A stretch of 64,000 nt of DNA, taken from assembly GCF_020524355.2 (NCBI RefSeq), contig NZ_CP129019.1, positions 2,604,001 to 2,668,000 on the forward strand, given 5' to 3'. The notes under the pieces were generated by a model. That model was given only the letters and a program-made list of their open reading frames with translations. It searched no databases and was not told the origin of the DNA. Each line of letters opens with the position of its first letter. Position 1 is the first letter of the stretch. This DNA is from Mesobacillus subterraneus (GTDB lineage Bacteria > Bacillota > Bacilli > Bacillales > Cytobacillaceae). Made by a program: the position numbers and the translations under genes. This document shows positions 6,511 through 15,974 of this stretch, in pieces.

Positions 6511-9102
6511 CTATGAATATGTGATTTCCACTTCAGCAGCAATGGAAAGAATGGAGTATAGGCTGCCGCTGTCAGAATTGACATACACACCAAAACCTCG
6601 ATAAGTGCCATTGGCAAAGCCAGCAAAGTAAGAAGGATTAACTGTAATCCATGCACCCTGCCCCCATTTTAGTGTGGCAGCACCGATTTCAGCACTTACG
6701 CTAGGCGAGCTTCCTGGCTGAGTTTGATAGCCGTGCGCTCTTAAGCTATGCCGGACACCGCCTGACGATCCACCGCTGTTACTCCGCTTGATATACACCC
6801 TCATGGCCTTAATCGTCTTTCCTGTACCTATATTGTTTAAAATATCTGTACCAAAGAACCATAATCCTGTTCTTCTGCCGTAACCGTAATTCCCTTGCTT
6901 AACTCCATCATTGCCCCAAAATCCTTGGCTGCTCCAGTTGTTACCAGATGCAGATTTAATAAATTTTGTTGTTTCCGGTGCTGGTGGAGCAGCGTATGAA
7001 CCGTTGTTTGCAGTAAACATTGGATAGATTTGACCGCCATAATCCTTCCCAGATAGGGCTGCACCATTTGGTGCTGTCCCACCGCCCATGATGTAACCGC
7101 CATAGGCGAAAATACCATGAGTTGTTCCGTACCCCTTACAGTCTTGAATCCACGCTGTAGCACCGTATCTAGCGAGGATACCCTGTGTTACGGAATACAC
7201 TTCACTGTTCATGATCTGACAGTAACCGCTTTGGTTCACATCAATACCTCGCTCAGAATTGTTACCGTTAATAATTACATTTTGGATGAAGGCAGATGAA
7301 CATTGAATCACACTTGCTACAGCGTAACTGTTTGCTTTTCCGTTGACGGTCATGTTCTGCACTTTGCACTGTGTGGAGTTATTGCTTAATGTAAAGTTAC
7401 CGTTTAACTTTGTGGATTTATCCTGTCCCTCAATCGTGATGGAACCTTTCCCTGAGAATCCACGAAAAGCAAAATCCTGATACAAGTTCTGGCCCCAAGC
7501 TATATAAATAATGGCATCACCATCATAGTATCGAGGGATGCGACTTAACGCTTCGTTTATGGTGGCTAACGGTTCGGCAAATGAAGTACCCGAATTATCA
7601 TCTGAGGGGTCCATGTATGTGCTTCCTGTGGAAACTTTAGCTGCAGCAACATACAACTTTATATCCTCTTTTGAATACCTCGGTACAGTCGGACTTTCGA
7701 GGTCTGCAATGTAAAGGTTTGTAAAACCGCCTTTAGTAGCGTCTAAGTCTGCGATTTGTTCGCCACCTACATTATAGAGAATTAAGCGCCCATCTCCACC
7801 CTCTCCACCACCTAGCGACAATGTACCGCCTTTACTTCGGTCAAAGAGCATCGTTCCAACTGTAATGAGATCAGCTACAATCCCCTCTGCTGTAATCGCC
7901 TGGCGAAAGGTTTGCCCATTATCCACACTCACGCCTACTCCAACTGATGATAACAAGACAAGGTAATTAGGGTTGTCTTTTGACCTGGCTATAATGCCAT
8001 TCTCGGTATATTCCAACTCAGTTGCAGAACCCAATAACATTTCAGTTGCTCGTCTTACAGCTTCATCCAGTAGACTGTATTTGATTTTCCCGCTTTCATC
8101 GAGAATTTTCTTAAATTCTTTTTGCACCTTATCAAACACGGCACCGGAAAAGGATTTCTTGTAATTGGCGAGCGTTACAGTGGTTTTAACAGGTTCAAGC
8201 ATAAGATTATAAGTTTCATTGATTCCCATGATTCGAGTTTCAATTTCGAGATCATTCATTGGCTCATAGATGACGAAAACACGATCCCCTTCATTCGGCA
8301 CTGTGTAAGGATAGCCAGCTGCTCTAAGGTCAGCGAAATCAATGGTGATTGAAAACTCTGGTGTGTCCTGGAGCCTTGACTTCATTTCTTCAAGCAATGA
8401 TTCCTGTGTAGTAAAACGTTCATCTTCCACGGGAGGAGCTTCGATTTCTCCGAAAATATCAGCGTTCGGACTACGGTAATAAGCTGTGATTCCTTCGGCC
8501 CCTTTACCGCTGATCACTGTTGCAAGGTTGGTAGTATCCACATTTCTTTCAATGGATTTAATGTTATGTCCATATCTGAATTGAAAGTCTGTATCGACTC
8601 CAATCTTTTCTTTAAATCGTACATCAGTGCCAACAATCTCAATCTCCGCTTTGTATCGCTCTATACCTTTTTGCAACAAGGCTAATCGATTGTCATTGCC
8701 TAAATTCTCAAAGTCCTGAGCGTAAAAGGTTCCCATGACAGTGTAAGTGTATCCAGTACCGGTAAAGAGAAATTGAAGAAAGGCATCGAATGTCATAGAT
8801 CCGTTGTGAATGTCAGGCTGCTGCTTGTTGATCATATCAACGAAAAACTTGTGAATCGCATCAACTCGTTTTAAATAGGTGTTCCCGATGGATCGCTCGC
8901 CTAGCTTCTTGATGACATACTCTTCTCCATCAAAATCTATAACTGACTCTTCCTCAACCATCGGAAAAGAGTGTTTGTTTTTCAAAGTAGGTAAAACAGT
9001 TAAGGAAAGAGTCTTTTCACCGTTTACTTTTCTGTTCCTGGAAAGCTCTTTAAAATCGGTCAACCCTTCTTCTGTTCCAGTTAAATCTCTAACTGTGAGC
9101 AA
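6511..9102 (-). CDS. tail-associated protein: Tal-type N-terminus with beta-helix C-terminus
   Basis: The 863-residue protein has an N-terminal part (about 1-350, MLTVRDLTGTEEGLTDFKEL onward) with the prophage endopeptidase-tail (Tal/Gp18-like hub) pattern. A coiled-coil linker (about 345-400) follows, then a glycine-rich segment, then a right-handed beta-helix region (about 480-700) with repeated N-x-S-x-V turns (VQNMTVNGKA, IQNVIINGNNSERGIDVNQS). The C-terminal 150 residues are Ser/Gly-rich and beta-structured, suited to host binding. It likely closes the tail tip and contacts the cell surface. Polysaccharide cleavage by the helix domain is possible but no catalytic residues are evident. 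An intrinsic terminator-like hairpin precedes it. Confidence 0.8.
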   Translation of the reverse strand: MLTVRDLTGTEEGLTDFKELSRNRKVNGEKTLSLTVLPTLKNKHSFPMVEEESVIDFDGEEYVIKKLGERSIGNTYLKRVDAIHKFFVDMINKQQPDIHNGSMTFDAFLQFLFTGTGYTYTVMGTFYAQDFENLGNDNRLALLQKGIERYKAEIEIVGTDVRFKEKIGVDTDFQFRYGHNIKSIERNVDTTNLATVISGKGAEGITAYYRSPNADIFGEIEAPPVEDERFTTQESLLEEMKSRLQDTPEFSITIDFADLRAAGYPYTVPNEGDRVFVIYEPMNDLEIETRIMGINETYNLMLEPVKTTVTLANYKKSFSGAVFDKVQKEFKKILDESGKIKYSLLDEAVRRATEMLLGSATELEYTENGIIARSKDNPNYLVLLSSVGVGVSVDNGQTFRQAITAEGIVADLITVGTMLFDRSKGGTLSLGGGEGGDGRLILYNVGGEQIADLDATKGGFTNLYIADLESPTVPRYSKEDIKLYVAAAKVSTGSTYMDPSDDNSGTSFAEPLATINEALSRIPRYYDGDAIIYIAWGQNLYQDFAFRGFSGKGSITIEGQDKSTKLNGNFTLSNNSTQCKVQNMTVNGKANSYAVASVIQCSSAFIQNVIINGNNSERGIDVNQSGYCQIMNSEVYSVTQGILARYGATAWIQDCKGYGTTHGIFAYGGYIMGGGTAPNGAALSGKDYGGQIYPMFTANNGSYAAPPAPETTKFIKSASGNNWSSQGFWGNDGVKQGNYGYGRRTGLWFFGTDILNNIGTGKTIKAMRVYIKRSNSGGSSGGVRHSLRAHGYQTQPGSSPSVSAEIGAATLKWGQGAWITVNPSYFAGFANGTYRGFGVYVNSDSGSLYSILSIAAEVEITYS

Positions 9103-9128
9103 TGATTCTCACCTCTTCTCAATAAGAA

Positions 9129-9151
9129 AAGCACCCCGATTAGAGGTGCTT
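9129..9151 (-). terminator. terminator-like hairpin inside the tail operon
   Basis: AAGCACC pairs with GGTGCTT around a 9-base loop, followed on the minus strand by TTTTCTTATT. It sits between the tailspike and Tal-like genes and could attenuate readthrough. Confidence 0.6.
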
Positions 9152-9181
9152 ATGTGATACGCTATCGTGTCCAATTGTTTA

Positions 9182-11383
9182 TTAAATTACTGTGTGCTTG
9201 CCTGTTGTGAATAACGCTCCGCCCGCTTTATTCTGAACAATATTGTCATGGTCAATCGCATTAACAATACCATCCCCAGCAGTATACACATAATGAATCA
9301 AGGCGTTGGGATTGCCTTTAAAGAAGTTATCATGTGTATTTGATACAACCTTGGAGTTTATATAGTTTGCGCTTCTAACATCTAAAACAAAGAATTGACT
9401 TGTTGTTCCTGTGTTTTCTATTCTGTTTCCTTTGTATTCGATGAAAAGATTGCAATTAGTTAAAGCTTCGACATCCAGGAAATAAATCGTATTCGCTGCT
9501 GTCAAGAGAATATCATTGTTATTCAATAGAATCCTTGCCTTGGTGGAACGTTCATTTTTGTATGAGATTGTTATTTCTTGCCCTGTGACATTATCTAATA
9601 CTAAATCAGTTACACCTTGGACATTAAAAATCATTTGCCTTACCACTGAATCACTTCGCAACCTGCTTCTGATGTTTTTGAAAACAATTTTATCGTAGTT
9701 TAAGAAGTAAGCCGCATAGTTGTTAATGTTGCTTGTGTAAAGGATTAAATCAACATTATCCATTATTAGCTTTGCATTTAATACCTGATCGCGTGCATTA
9801 GGCTTCGGAGCATAGTTCTGAATATCAAAGGTGACTTCACTGTTTCTAGTCGTGAAGTTCATAAAAGGTGGATGTGAAATATACTTGATACGACTGTTAT
9901 CAATCAATACATTGTTTACCCATCGGGTGTCATCAATCATCGCCACAAAAAACAGATCGCAACTATCAATTTTTATATTGGCATTGACATTAGGAAACTC
10001 TGCCAATCCGCTTCCCATGCCGAACATTCCTTTACAACGTATGAAAGTAATATCGTGTTCACACATTCCGTGCATTAGCAATGTAGTGTCTTTACCATCA
10101 ATCCCGAAACTGTCATAAACAGCAGCATTGTGAGAATTGCAACTAAAGTCCACTACATGCCGTACTTGGAATCCCGTAATATTATGTGCTTCAATATCCC
10201 TACAACCCATATGCTGTATGGTATATCCTTGACCACCACCCCATGCTTGCGGTTTTTCAGCATGAATATTATTGTATTCGATGTTCCGACAAGACCAAGG
10301 GTAAATCGCATTCCAAACAGTATTCTCGACTTTTACATTATCAAGTTTTAACCCATCCACAAAGAAAGGCGTAATCCCTGATAGAGCTTCTGCCTTTTCA
10401 GTAGCAGTAGGGGCGTTCAACGTTGCGATGTTATTCATGTTAATGATATTGGCGTTTTTAATAGCGATGTTTTTAATTGTCTTTATTTTGTGTACTCGAC
10501 TTTTAAAAATCGTATTATTAACAAATGCAGGATATTTAAATGGAGAATAATAATCCACATAGATATACGTTGCATCCTTAGCCAAAACCTTTGCTACAGT
10601 TCTAATCTCTGGCTCGAATTTCTCCTTCACATATGGATAACCTTCTGGTCGTGTCCAGCCGATCAAAAGAATTTCGTCACCAACATTGAAATAGTTATTA
10701 TTTGATGTGGTGATTTTTCCTTGTGCATGATACTCATAGTTACTAATCTGCTCGATTGCTTCGTAAGTCAGTAAAACAGGTGAGTTAGCAGGAGGAGTAT
10801 GCGCTTTGTTGAAAACTGAACGGAAGTAAGAAATAAAATCTACATCCGTTTCCACAAAACTTCCTCTAGGGTTTATAATTCCGATCTCACCTTGTTTGTT
10901 GCTAGATGCCTTTGCATAACTCAGGATTGTCGAACCGCTGAAATCCAGTTCTAAATCATCAGTTTCAATAAAGAGCGAGGAATTAAGTCGGTAGGTGCTT
11001 TTAGGTAATTTTATTTTCCTTACCTTATTCGTCTTGGCTGAATTTAAAACGGACTGGATAAATGAACTAGCATCATTTGTTGATCCGTTAGGTAATCCAT
11101 TTAAGTTGTACGCTACATCCGCCAATTGTTCACCGATCTCTTGAAACTTTGCATTCTTTTTGGATTCGTCAGATTCGAAACGGTCCCAAGCTGTTCCATG
11201 GATAACCCCATCTGTATCAGTCCGTAAATCCATGACTTCTGCAGGTTGAGGATTGCCAGTGATCAGATTGTCGACCCTGGCTTTCTGGACCTTGATATCC
11301 GCATCAACATCATCAAAATTTTTATTTAAATCATTCATGTATATTCGGTCAAAGAAGTTAAATAACTTTCTATACTTTCCCAT
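9182..11383 (-). CDS. tailspike/baseplate protein with pectate-lyase-like beta-helix
   Basis: The protein has about 733 residues. The N-terminal 90 residues carry the tail-attachment pattern seen in Bacillus baseplate proteins (DLNKNFDDVDADIKVQKARV, then NPQPAEVMDLRTDTDGV). The next region (from about residue 105, DASSFIQSVLNSA and TYRLNSSLFIETDDLELDFS) is the entry strand of a pectate-lyase-type right-handed beta-helix that extends to about residue 680. Such proteins bind or degrade surface glycans. The ATG at 11381-11383 follows GAGGGTGATGTG; a GTG one codon earlier is an alternative. It lies between Dit and the Tal-like gene, an unusual slot for a spike. Confidence 0.75.
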   Translation of the reverse strand: MGKYRKLFNFFDRIYMNDLNKNFDDVDADIKVQKARVDNLITGNPQPAEVMDLRTDTDGVIHGTAWDRFESDESKKNAKFQEIGEQLADVAYNLNGLPNGSTNDASSFIQSVLNSAKTNKVRKIKLPKSTYRLNSSLFIETDDLELDFSGSTILSYAKASSNKQGEIGIINPRGSFVETDVDFISYFRSVFNKAHTPPANSPVLLTYEAIEQISNYEYHAQGKITTSNNNYFNVGDEILLIGWTRPEGYPYVKEKFEPEIRTVAKVLAKDATYIYVDYYSPFKYPAFVNNTIFKSRVHKIKTIKNIAIKNANIINMNNIATLNAPTATEKAEALSGITPFFVDGLKLDNVKVENTVWNAIYPWSCRNIEYNNIHAEKPQAWGGGQGYTIQHMGCRDIEAHNITGFQVRHVVDFSCNSHNAAVYDSFGIDGKDTTLLMHGMCEHDITFIRCKGMFGMGSGLAEFPNVNANIKIDSCDLFFVAMIDDTRWVNNVLIDNSRIKYISHPPFMNFTTRNSEVTFDIQNYAPKPNARDQVLNAKLIMDNVDLILYTSNINNYAAYFLNYDKIVFKNIRSRLRSDSVVRQMIFNVQGVTDLVLDNVTGQEITISYKNERSTKARILLNNNDILLTAANTIYFLDVEALTNCNLFIEYKGNRIENTGTTSQFFVLDVRSANYINSKVVSNTHDNFFKGNPNALIHYVYTAGDGIVNAIDHDNIVQNKAGGALFTTGKHTVI

Positions 11384-11398
11384 CACATCACCCTCTCT

Positions 11399-12217
11399 CT
11401 ACAAGTAATGGAATCTAAAACTAAATTTAATTTCAAAGCTGCCAACCGTACCTGACAAACGAAACCCATTCCATCCTGGAACCAGGCTGATCAATTTCTT
11501 GTTAGTGTTACGGAAGATGCTTAGGTTATTCTTAGTCATCTGAATCCCATCGAGTTTTAAAGAATCTCCACTGTTTGAAGTTCCGGTATAAATCCATTCA
11601 TCACCTGTTGTTTCATTCTTGATAGATAAGTTTGTGGATGCGCCTTTATATTCAATTAACAGCTCCATATTCCGTGGATTAACAGTCTCATTGCCAGCAT
11701 TGTAAATATTGAACAGGTTGGTATTGTGGACGTATTTCATATCATCAGATGTTAGTCCTTGTCCTACTTGCCAGACTTCCGCATCGAAGGTAAATGGGTC
11801 CAGAGTAGTTCCGACTGACTCAGCCATGCCTGATTCAGCAACAAAAGGAATTGTAGTTCTCATAGTATTTAGATTGATCCGTTCCGGATTCCATTGTTCC
11901 ACACATTCTACATGCCACCTTTTGCCGGGTTGCATTTTTTCTCCAATGTACAAAAAATTCCCTTTGCTGAAGAGTGAATATAATTCATCTCTAAGCAATA
12001 GGGAATCCGTGTAGTCATTAGAATCAATTTTAAACTCTGCAGTCAAATATCTTGGTCGTAGATCCTTGCCTAGTTTTAAAGTTCCAGGTCTACCTGGTAA
12101 TTCTTCCGTATACGTTTCAAATTGGGGAGATGGAATGATTAACCTAAGTCCAATCAATCCGTATTTAGATAAATCAATTTCTTGACCATCTTCATACCAT
12201 AATCTTATTAGGTTCAT
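11399..12217 (-). CDS. distal tail protein (Dit)
   Basis: The 272-residue protein, MNLIRLWYEDGQEIDLSKYG onward, has the siphovirus tail-component N-terminal domain (SPP1 gp19.1-like). It forms the ring joining tail tube to tip. Features include the segment LRPRYLTAEFKID typical of Dit, a linker, and a C-terminal galectin-like beta domain (NPRNMELLIEYKG). The ATG overlaps the tape-measure stop as ATGA. Its position immediately after the tape measure agrees. Confidence 0.85.
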   Translation of the reverse strand: MNLIRLWYEDGQEIDLSKYGLIGLRLIIPSPQFETYTEELPGRPGTLKLGKDLRPRYLTAEFKIDSNDYTDSLLLRDELYSLFSKGNFLYIGEKMQPGKRWHVECVEQWNPERINLNTMRTTIPFVAESGMAESVGTTLDPFTFDAEVWQVGQGLTSDDMKYVHNTNLFNIYNAGNETVNPRNMELLIEYKGASTNLSIKNETTGDEWIYTGTSNSGDSLKLDGIQMTKNNLSIFRNTNKKLISLVPGWNGFRLSGTVGSFEIKFSFRFHYL

Positions 12218-14436
12218 TTAGTCCTATCCCCCTTCATGTATGACGATAATGATGCATTTGAACTCATCAGATTATCGACTACACTAAATACTATTTCCCC
12301 AATTAAATGATTATCTAAATATACTGGAGACGGCTGTATAGCCATGCCACCTCCAGAAAATTGGTTTATACCTTTTGCAATCTTTCTGAATACATCATCA
12401 GTCAATGGCAGTGCTGCTTCCTCGGCTGTTGGATGGTCCCCAATACCGATTAGCCGTGGACTGTTGGCTGGGAATACCCCACCGTTTTTATACCAATCCA
12501 CCGATATTTTCGGTACACTTACACCCCCCATTGGGTTTAAGTCTAGCTTACCGCTAACCTTGAAGTGTGGAAGTTTTAACTTCGGTAGCTCCCACTTAAT
12601 ACCTTTAAATAAATTTGCAATTTTCTCTCGCAGTTTTCCTGCTTTTTCTTTGATTACATCCCAATTTTCATAAAGCTTTTTACCTAGTCCTATCAGTGTC
12701 CCTATTGGATTGGTTAACAATCCGATTGCTGTTTTTAACCATGGGAACTTGTCGCTTAATTCTGATGCTTTTGCTTTGATCGTGTCCCAATTTTTATAGA
12801 GAAGGACACCTATGGCAATTAGTGCAGTAATAACACCTATAACTATAAGTACAGGTGCCGCCACTGCACCGACCGATACCCCTAAAGCAGTAGCTAGTCC
12901 CGTAATGGTCACAATAATAGGCATTATGGCTATGAATATTCCGATTAGAATGCCAAGTGCTGTCGTGATCGCCACAATACTGGCTGTAAGCGTTGGATTT
13001 TCTTGTGCCCATCGAGCAATATCAGTAACTAAAGTCGAAATGGCAGTTAATAAAGGAGCCAATTCTTCCTTCATATCTGCCAACGCTTTATTCAATTCCA
13101 CTGCTGGATTAGAATCCATTTTTTCAACAGAGGCATTTAATTCGTCCTGGTTCGCTTTCAAATCGATGACCTTATCCTTTGCGTTCAGAATAGTATCAGC
13201 GATATTTACCCCTTGGTCTTCCCATATGGTTCCGAAAATTTGAGCACCGAGAGCATTTCTTTGCGTTTCATCTTTTACACCGAGTAAAGCAGTAGTGACA
13301 TCCTCCATTGCTTTTGAGCCGCTTTCGCCACCCTTCGCCACCGCTTCGCCCCACTCTTGCAATTGCTTTTTGGAAATGTCGGTGCCTTTAAGTAATTCTT
13401 CTGTGGCTTTCGGTATCTCTTGACCGAATTCAGCCATTTTGATACGACCTTCTTTAAGACCGTTTAAAAGGTTATCAATATTCCAGGTGCCAGTTTCGAC
13501 CCCTGCCTCGAATATGGCTTGAATCTCACTAGCATTATAACCGGCATCATGCAGCTGCTTTCCGTATTCAGCGATAATATCAATCTGCTCTGGAGGAAAA
13601 CCCATCTTTAACAAGGAATTTACTAATCCAAGAGCATTTTCATTAGACATATTCAATTCACTGGAAATCTCATTAGCTTCCTGAATTAATTCAGTAAAAT
13701 CGATGCCTGCATAAGTTGAAGCAATGACCGCTGCCCCGTCCACAACTGCTTTGTTGGCTTTATCTGTCGAGTTTTTATTTAACGCCCATTGTCTACGAAC
13801 ACCTTCCAGGGCTTCCTCAGCATCTACACCGTAGGACTGAATACCTTTTACAGCCTCTTTTACCGTTTCCTTTGATTTTTCAGGAACATCGAATGTAATA
13901 TCAATCTTTGTTTCTAATTCAGCTAGATCAAGAGATTGCTGAATGATCCCGCTGATACCTGCGCCAGCTGCCAACCCTCCAACAACCCCGGCTATCTCTC
14001 CGCCTAAATCCTTGATGGAGTCTTTGGCATTTTCCGCATCTTTTTTCAAATCTTTTAAGGAGGATCCGTCATTGACTTTTTTCAGTTGGCTCTTGAGATT
14101 TTTCAGAGAACCTTCGGTAAATTCGATTTCCCTTCGGAAGTCCCTGTACTGTTTTTCAGATATATTCCCTCGCTCGAATTGTTTTTGGACTTCCGATTGC
14201 GCCTTTTTCAAGGCATCGAGCCTATCCGTTGTGGCTTCCACAGACTCTGTGAGGATTTTTTGTTTTTGGGCCAAAGCCTCAACATTAGTAGGATCGAGTT
14301 TTAATAATCGCTCAACATCCTTCAATTCACCTCTAAGGGAACTTGTTCGCTTGTCTACATCCTTTAAAGCGTCCTGCAGTTTTGTCGTGTTCCCGCCTAT
14401 CTCAATTGTGATACCGCGTATCCTTTTACTGGCCAT
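12214..14436 (-). CDS. tail tape measure protein
   Basis: The 740-residue protein opens with a conserved phage tape-measure start (MASKRIRGITIEIGGNTTKL). It continues into a long coiled-coil (about 20-140), a central helical part with LVNSLLKMGF and AGYNASEIQAIFEAG repeats, and hydrophobic Ala/Ile/Val-rich segments at about 470-560 that may insert into the host membrane. It sets tail length and forms the DNA channel; at roughly 0.15 nm per residue the tail would be about 110 nm. The C-terminus has GGVFPANSPRLIGIGDHPTA, a common tape-measure end motif. It is downstream of the frameshifted chaperone pair, as expected. Confidence 0.92.
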   Translation of the reverse strand: MASKRIRGITIEIGGNTTKLQDALKDVDKRTSSLRGELKDVERLLKLDPTNVEALAQKQKILTESVEATTDRLDALKKAQSEVQKQFERGNISEKQYRDFRREIEFTEGSLKNLKSQLKKVNDGSSLKDLKKDAENAKDSIKDLGGEIAGVVGGLAAGAGISGIIQQSLDLAELETKIDITFDVPEKSKETVKEAVKGIQSYGVDAEEALEGVRRQWALNKNSTDKANKAVVDGAAVIASTYAGIDFTELIQEANEISSELNMSNENALGLVNSLLKMGFPPEQIDIIAEYGKQLHDAGYNASEIQAIFEAGVETGTWNIDNLLNGLKEGRIKMAEFGQEIPKATEELLKGTDISKKQLQEWGEAVAKGGESGSKAMEDVTTALLGVKDETQRNALGAQIFGTIWEDQGVNIADTILNAKDKVIDLKANQDELNASVEKMDSNPAVELNKALADMKEELAPLLTAISTLVTDIARWAQENPTLTASIVAITTALGILIGIFIAIMPIIVTITGLATALGVSVGAVAAPVLIVIGVITALIAIGVLLYKNWDTIKAKASELSDKFPWLKTAIGLLTNPIGTLIGLGKKLYENWDVIKEKAGKLREKIANLFKGIKWELPKLKLPHFKVSGKLDLNPMGGVSVPKISVDWYKNGGVFPANSPRLIGIGDHPTAEEAALPLTDDVFRKIAKGINQFSGGGMAIQPSPVYLDNHLIGEIVFSVVDNLMSSNASLSSYMKGDRTK

Positions 14437-14466
14437 GTTCTCACCTCACCTTAAACAAAAATAAAA

Positions 14467-14484
14467 CCCACTAATAATAGTGGG
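14467..14484 (-). terminator. terminator-like hairpin before the tape measure gene
   Basis: CCCACT pairs with AGTGGG over an AATAAT loop. The minus strand continues TTTTATTTTTG. It lies between the chaperone extension stop (14489) and the tape-measure start. Confidence 0.5.
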
Positions 14485-14488
14485 CTGT

Positions 14489-14701
14489 CTAGAATGAATC
14501 AAAATCCGATTGGCTTGCCTTGCGAACCTTTTCTGACTCTGGTTTTTGTAATTCAATGTAGTGATCAATAAAATCCAATACCATACCGATTGTCATATCT
14601 TCCAAGTCATGACTAGTTAATCCGCATTTATATGCTAAACCCACAAACAGCTCAGTGGTTACTTCTTCCGTCTCTTCCCCTGAGCTTGAGGCTTTTTTTT
14701 T
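14489..14701 (-). CDS. tail assembly chaperone -1 frameshift extension (gpT part)
   Basis: Directly after the A9 run (plus-strand T9 at 14693-14701), the -1 frame stays open to a TAG at 14489-14491. It encodes ASSSGEETEEVTTELFVGLA and a further helical part ending QSDFDSF. The run A-AAA-AAA-AAG is a classic slippery site, and the paired overlapping frames sit just before the tape measure gene, where gpG/gpGT-type chaperones lie. The extension would be joined to the protein starting at 15045. The extended form usually contacts the major tail protein while the short form coats the tape measure. Confidence 0.85.
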   Translation of the reverse strand, partial: KKKASSSGEETEEVTTELFVGLAYKCGLTSHDLEDMTIGMVLDFIDHYIELQKPESEKVRKASQSDFDSF

Positions 14702-15045
14702 GTTTGAATCGATGCTGAAATGATATCCATTAATTCGATAGTGACTTCTACGATAGGGAAACTATCAAATTCATCGAGCCAGCTCATTAAATCAGGAACA
14801 TCTTTGTTTGCTGTTTTAGCAAGTGTCCAAACCACACGATAGAAAACATCGAAATCCAAATTGGCTATATTGATATCGTCTGGTTTGATATCATCTGGAT
14901 TTTCAATATCCCCGTCCACAAGATCCATAAGCTTATATATGTCCGCAAAATAATCACGCTGAAACTGCGCCTTGTATCTCAAAGGCACAGCACCAGAAGA
15001 CTTAAACTTAATTTTTTCATCGTCAATGGTAAGAGTTTTCTCCAT
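14659..15045 (-). CDS. tail assembly chaperone (gpG-like, short product)
   Basis: The 128-residue protein starts MEKTLTIDDEKIKFKSSGAV. It resembles Firmicutes siphovirus tail assembly chaperones (RYKAQFQRDYFADIYKLMDL; VVWTLAKTANKDVPDLMSWL). The zero-frame C-terminus TKKKPQAQGKRRKK is produced when no frameshift occurs. It is not part of the virion but holds the tape measure during tail assembly. It follows the major tail protein by 14 bases. Confidence 0.88.
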   Translation of the reverse strand: MEKTLTIDDEKIKFKSSGAVPLRYKAQFQRDYFADIYKLMDLVDGDIENPDDIKPDDINIANLDFDVFYRVVWTLAKTANKDVPDLMSWLDEFDSFPIVEVTIELMDIISASIQTKKKPQAQGKRRKK

Positions 15046-15059
15046 TAGTTATTCACTCC

Positions 15060-15659
15060 TTAAACCTGTGGAGTCTTTTGGTATACAGTATCAAACCATG
15101 AATCATAAATAGCAGGTGGTGTTGTTGCAGTTGTTTTCGTTTTTACCAACAACTTATCGGCAATTTTAATTGGAGATGCTGCCAATGTAAGTTCTTTTGG
15201 AGTAATCTCAGTGCTTCCTGTTTTCGTTGAACCGCTTACTCCAGGGCGACTTGCTTGGCAGTTATACATAACGTGTCTAACTGCTTGTTTATCTCCTTCA
15301 AATTGGAATAATAATGCGAACCTTTTCTTTTGTGCATCTGCCACTTCGTTCAAAACTCCGTCAGTCTCGTCTAGTTGTTCACCTAAAGCATCGATTGCAA
15401 ATTGCTGTGGGATATTTGCAATACTTAATGTTGCTTCATAGCCTTGATTGGTATCCACTAAGTAGTAAACCATGTTGTCAGCATGAAACGGTGTAGATTC
15501 TCCACTTGGAGTTGACGTCATACTCACAGCACCTGGAATAGGTATCGGTGTATCAAAGGTTACCACACCATCTACTTCTGTGTATGGAGCGTAATGAACA
15601 TTGGAAAGTCCGTACTCGACTTTGTTATCAGAAAAAAACTGTAAGTCTAGCTTTAACAT
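15060..15659 (-). CDS. major tail (tube) protein, phi13-like
   Basis: The 199-residue protein starts MLKLDLQFFSDNKVEYGLSN. It resembles the phi13/HK97-type major tail proteins: a beta-sandwich with the conserved VEYGLSNVHYAPYTE opening and GYEATLSIANIPQQF middle. It polymerises as rings to make the tail tube. It is preceded by the tail-terminator gene at zero spacing and followed by the chaperone. Confidence 0.88.
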   Translation of the reverse strand: MLKLDLQFFSDNKVEYGLSNVHYAPYTEVDGVVTFDTPIPIPGAVSMTSTPSGESTPFHADNMVYYLVDTNQGYEATLSIANIPQQFAIDALGEQLDETDGVLNEVADAQKKRFALLFQFEGDKQAVRHVMYNCQASRPGVSGSTKTGSTEITPKELTLAASPIKIADKLLVKTKTTATTPPAIYDSWFDTVYQKTPQV

Positions 15660-15974
15660 CTAAATCAACCTCACTTCATATAATTTTTGATATAGGTTTT
15701 CAGACTGAATATATTGACCTGTGGAGGTATATGGAATTTCATATTTATCAAAAACCCCTTCAAGTTTTCCTTCTGCATTCAAGTCTTTTTTGATGCTATA
15801 TAACTCAACTTGGACATCTGCCATCTTATGATAAGTCTTATTGTCTGCATCAAATGAAGGGTTGAATGCTTCTAAATAAACCAAATACGGCAATTGTGGA
15901 GGACTGGAGAAGTGTGAATAAGTAACAGGATAACCCGCTTCATCTAATATTCTTTTAAACTCAACTAAGGTCAT
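15660..15974 (-). CDS. tail completion/terminator protein
   Basis: The 104-residue protein starts MTLVEFKRILDEAGYPVTYS and ends NLYQKLYEVRLI. It resembles small siphovirus tail terminator proteins that cap the tail tube and join it to the head. Its place between the gp10-like protein and the major tail protein is the standard slot. It overlaps the upstream gene by four bases. Confidence 0.75.
   Translation of the reverse strand: MTLVEFKRILDEAGYPVTYSHFSSPPQLPYLVYLEAFNPSFDADNKTYHKMADVQVELYSIKKDLNAEGKLEGVFDKYEIPYTSTGQYIQSENLYQKLYEVRLI

Noticed and set aside
12812..13243. Long plus-strand reading frame within the tape measure gene
   Set aside because: It is antisense to a well-supported gene, lacks a ribosome site and its composition mirrors the Ala/Ile-rich sense strand.
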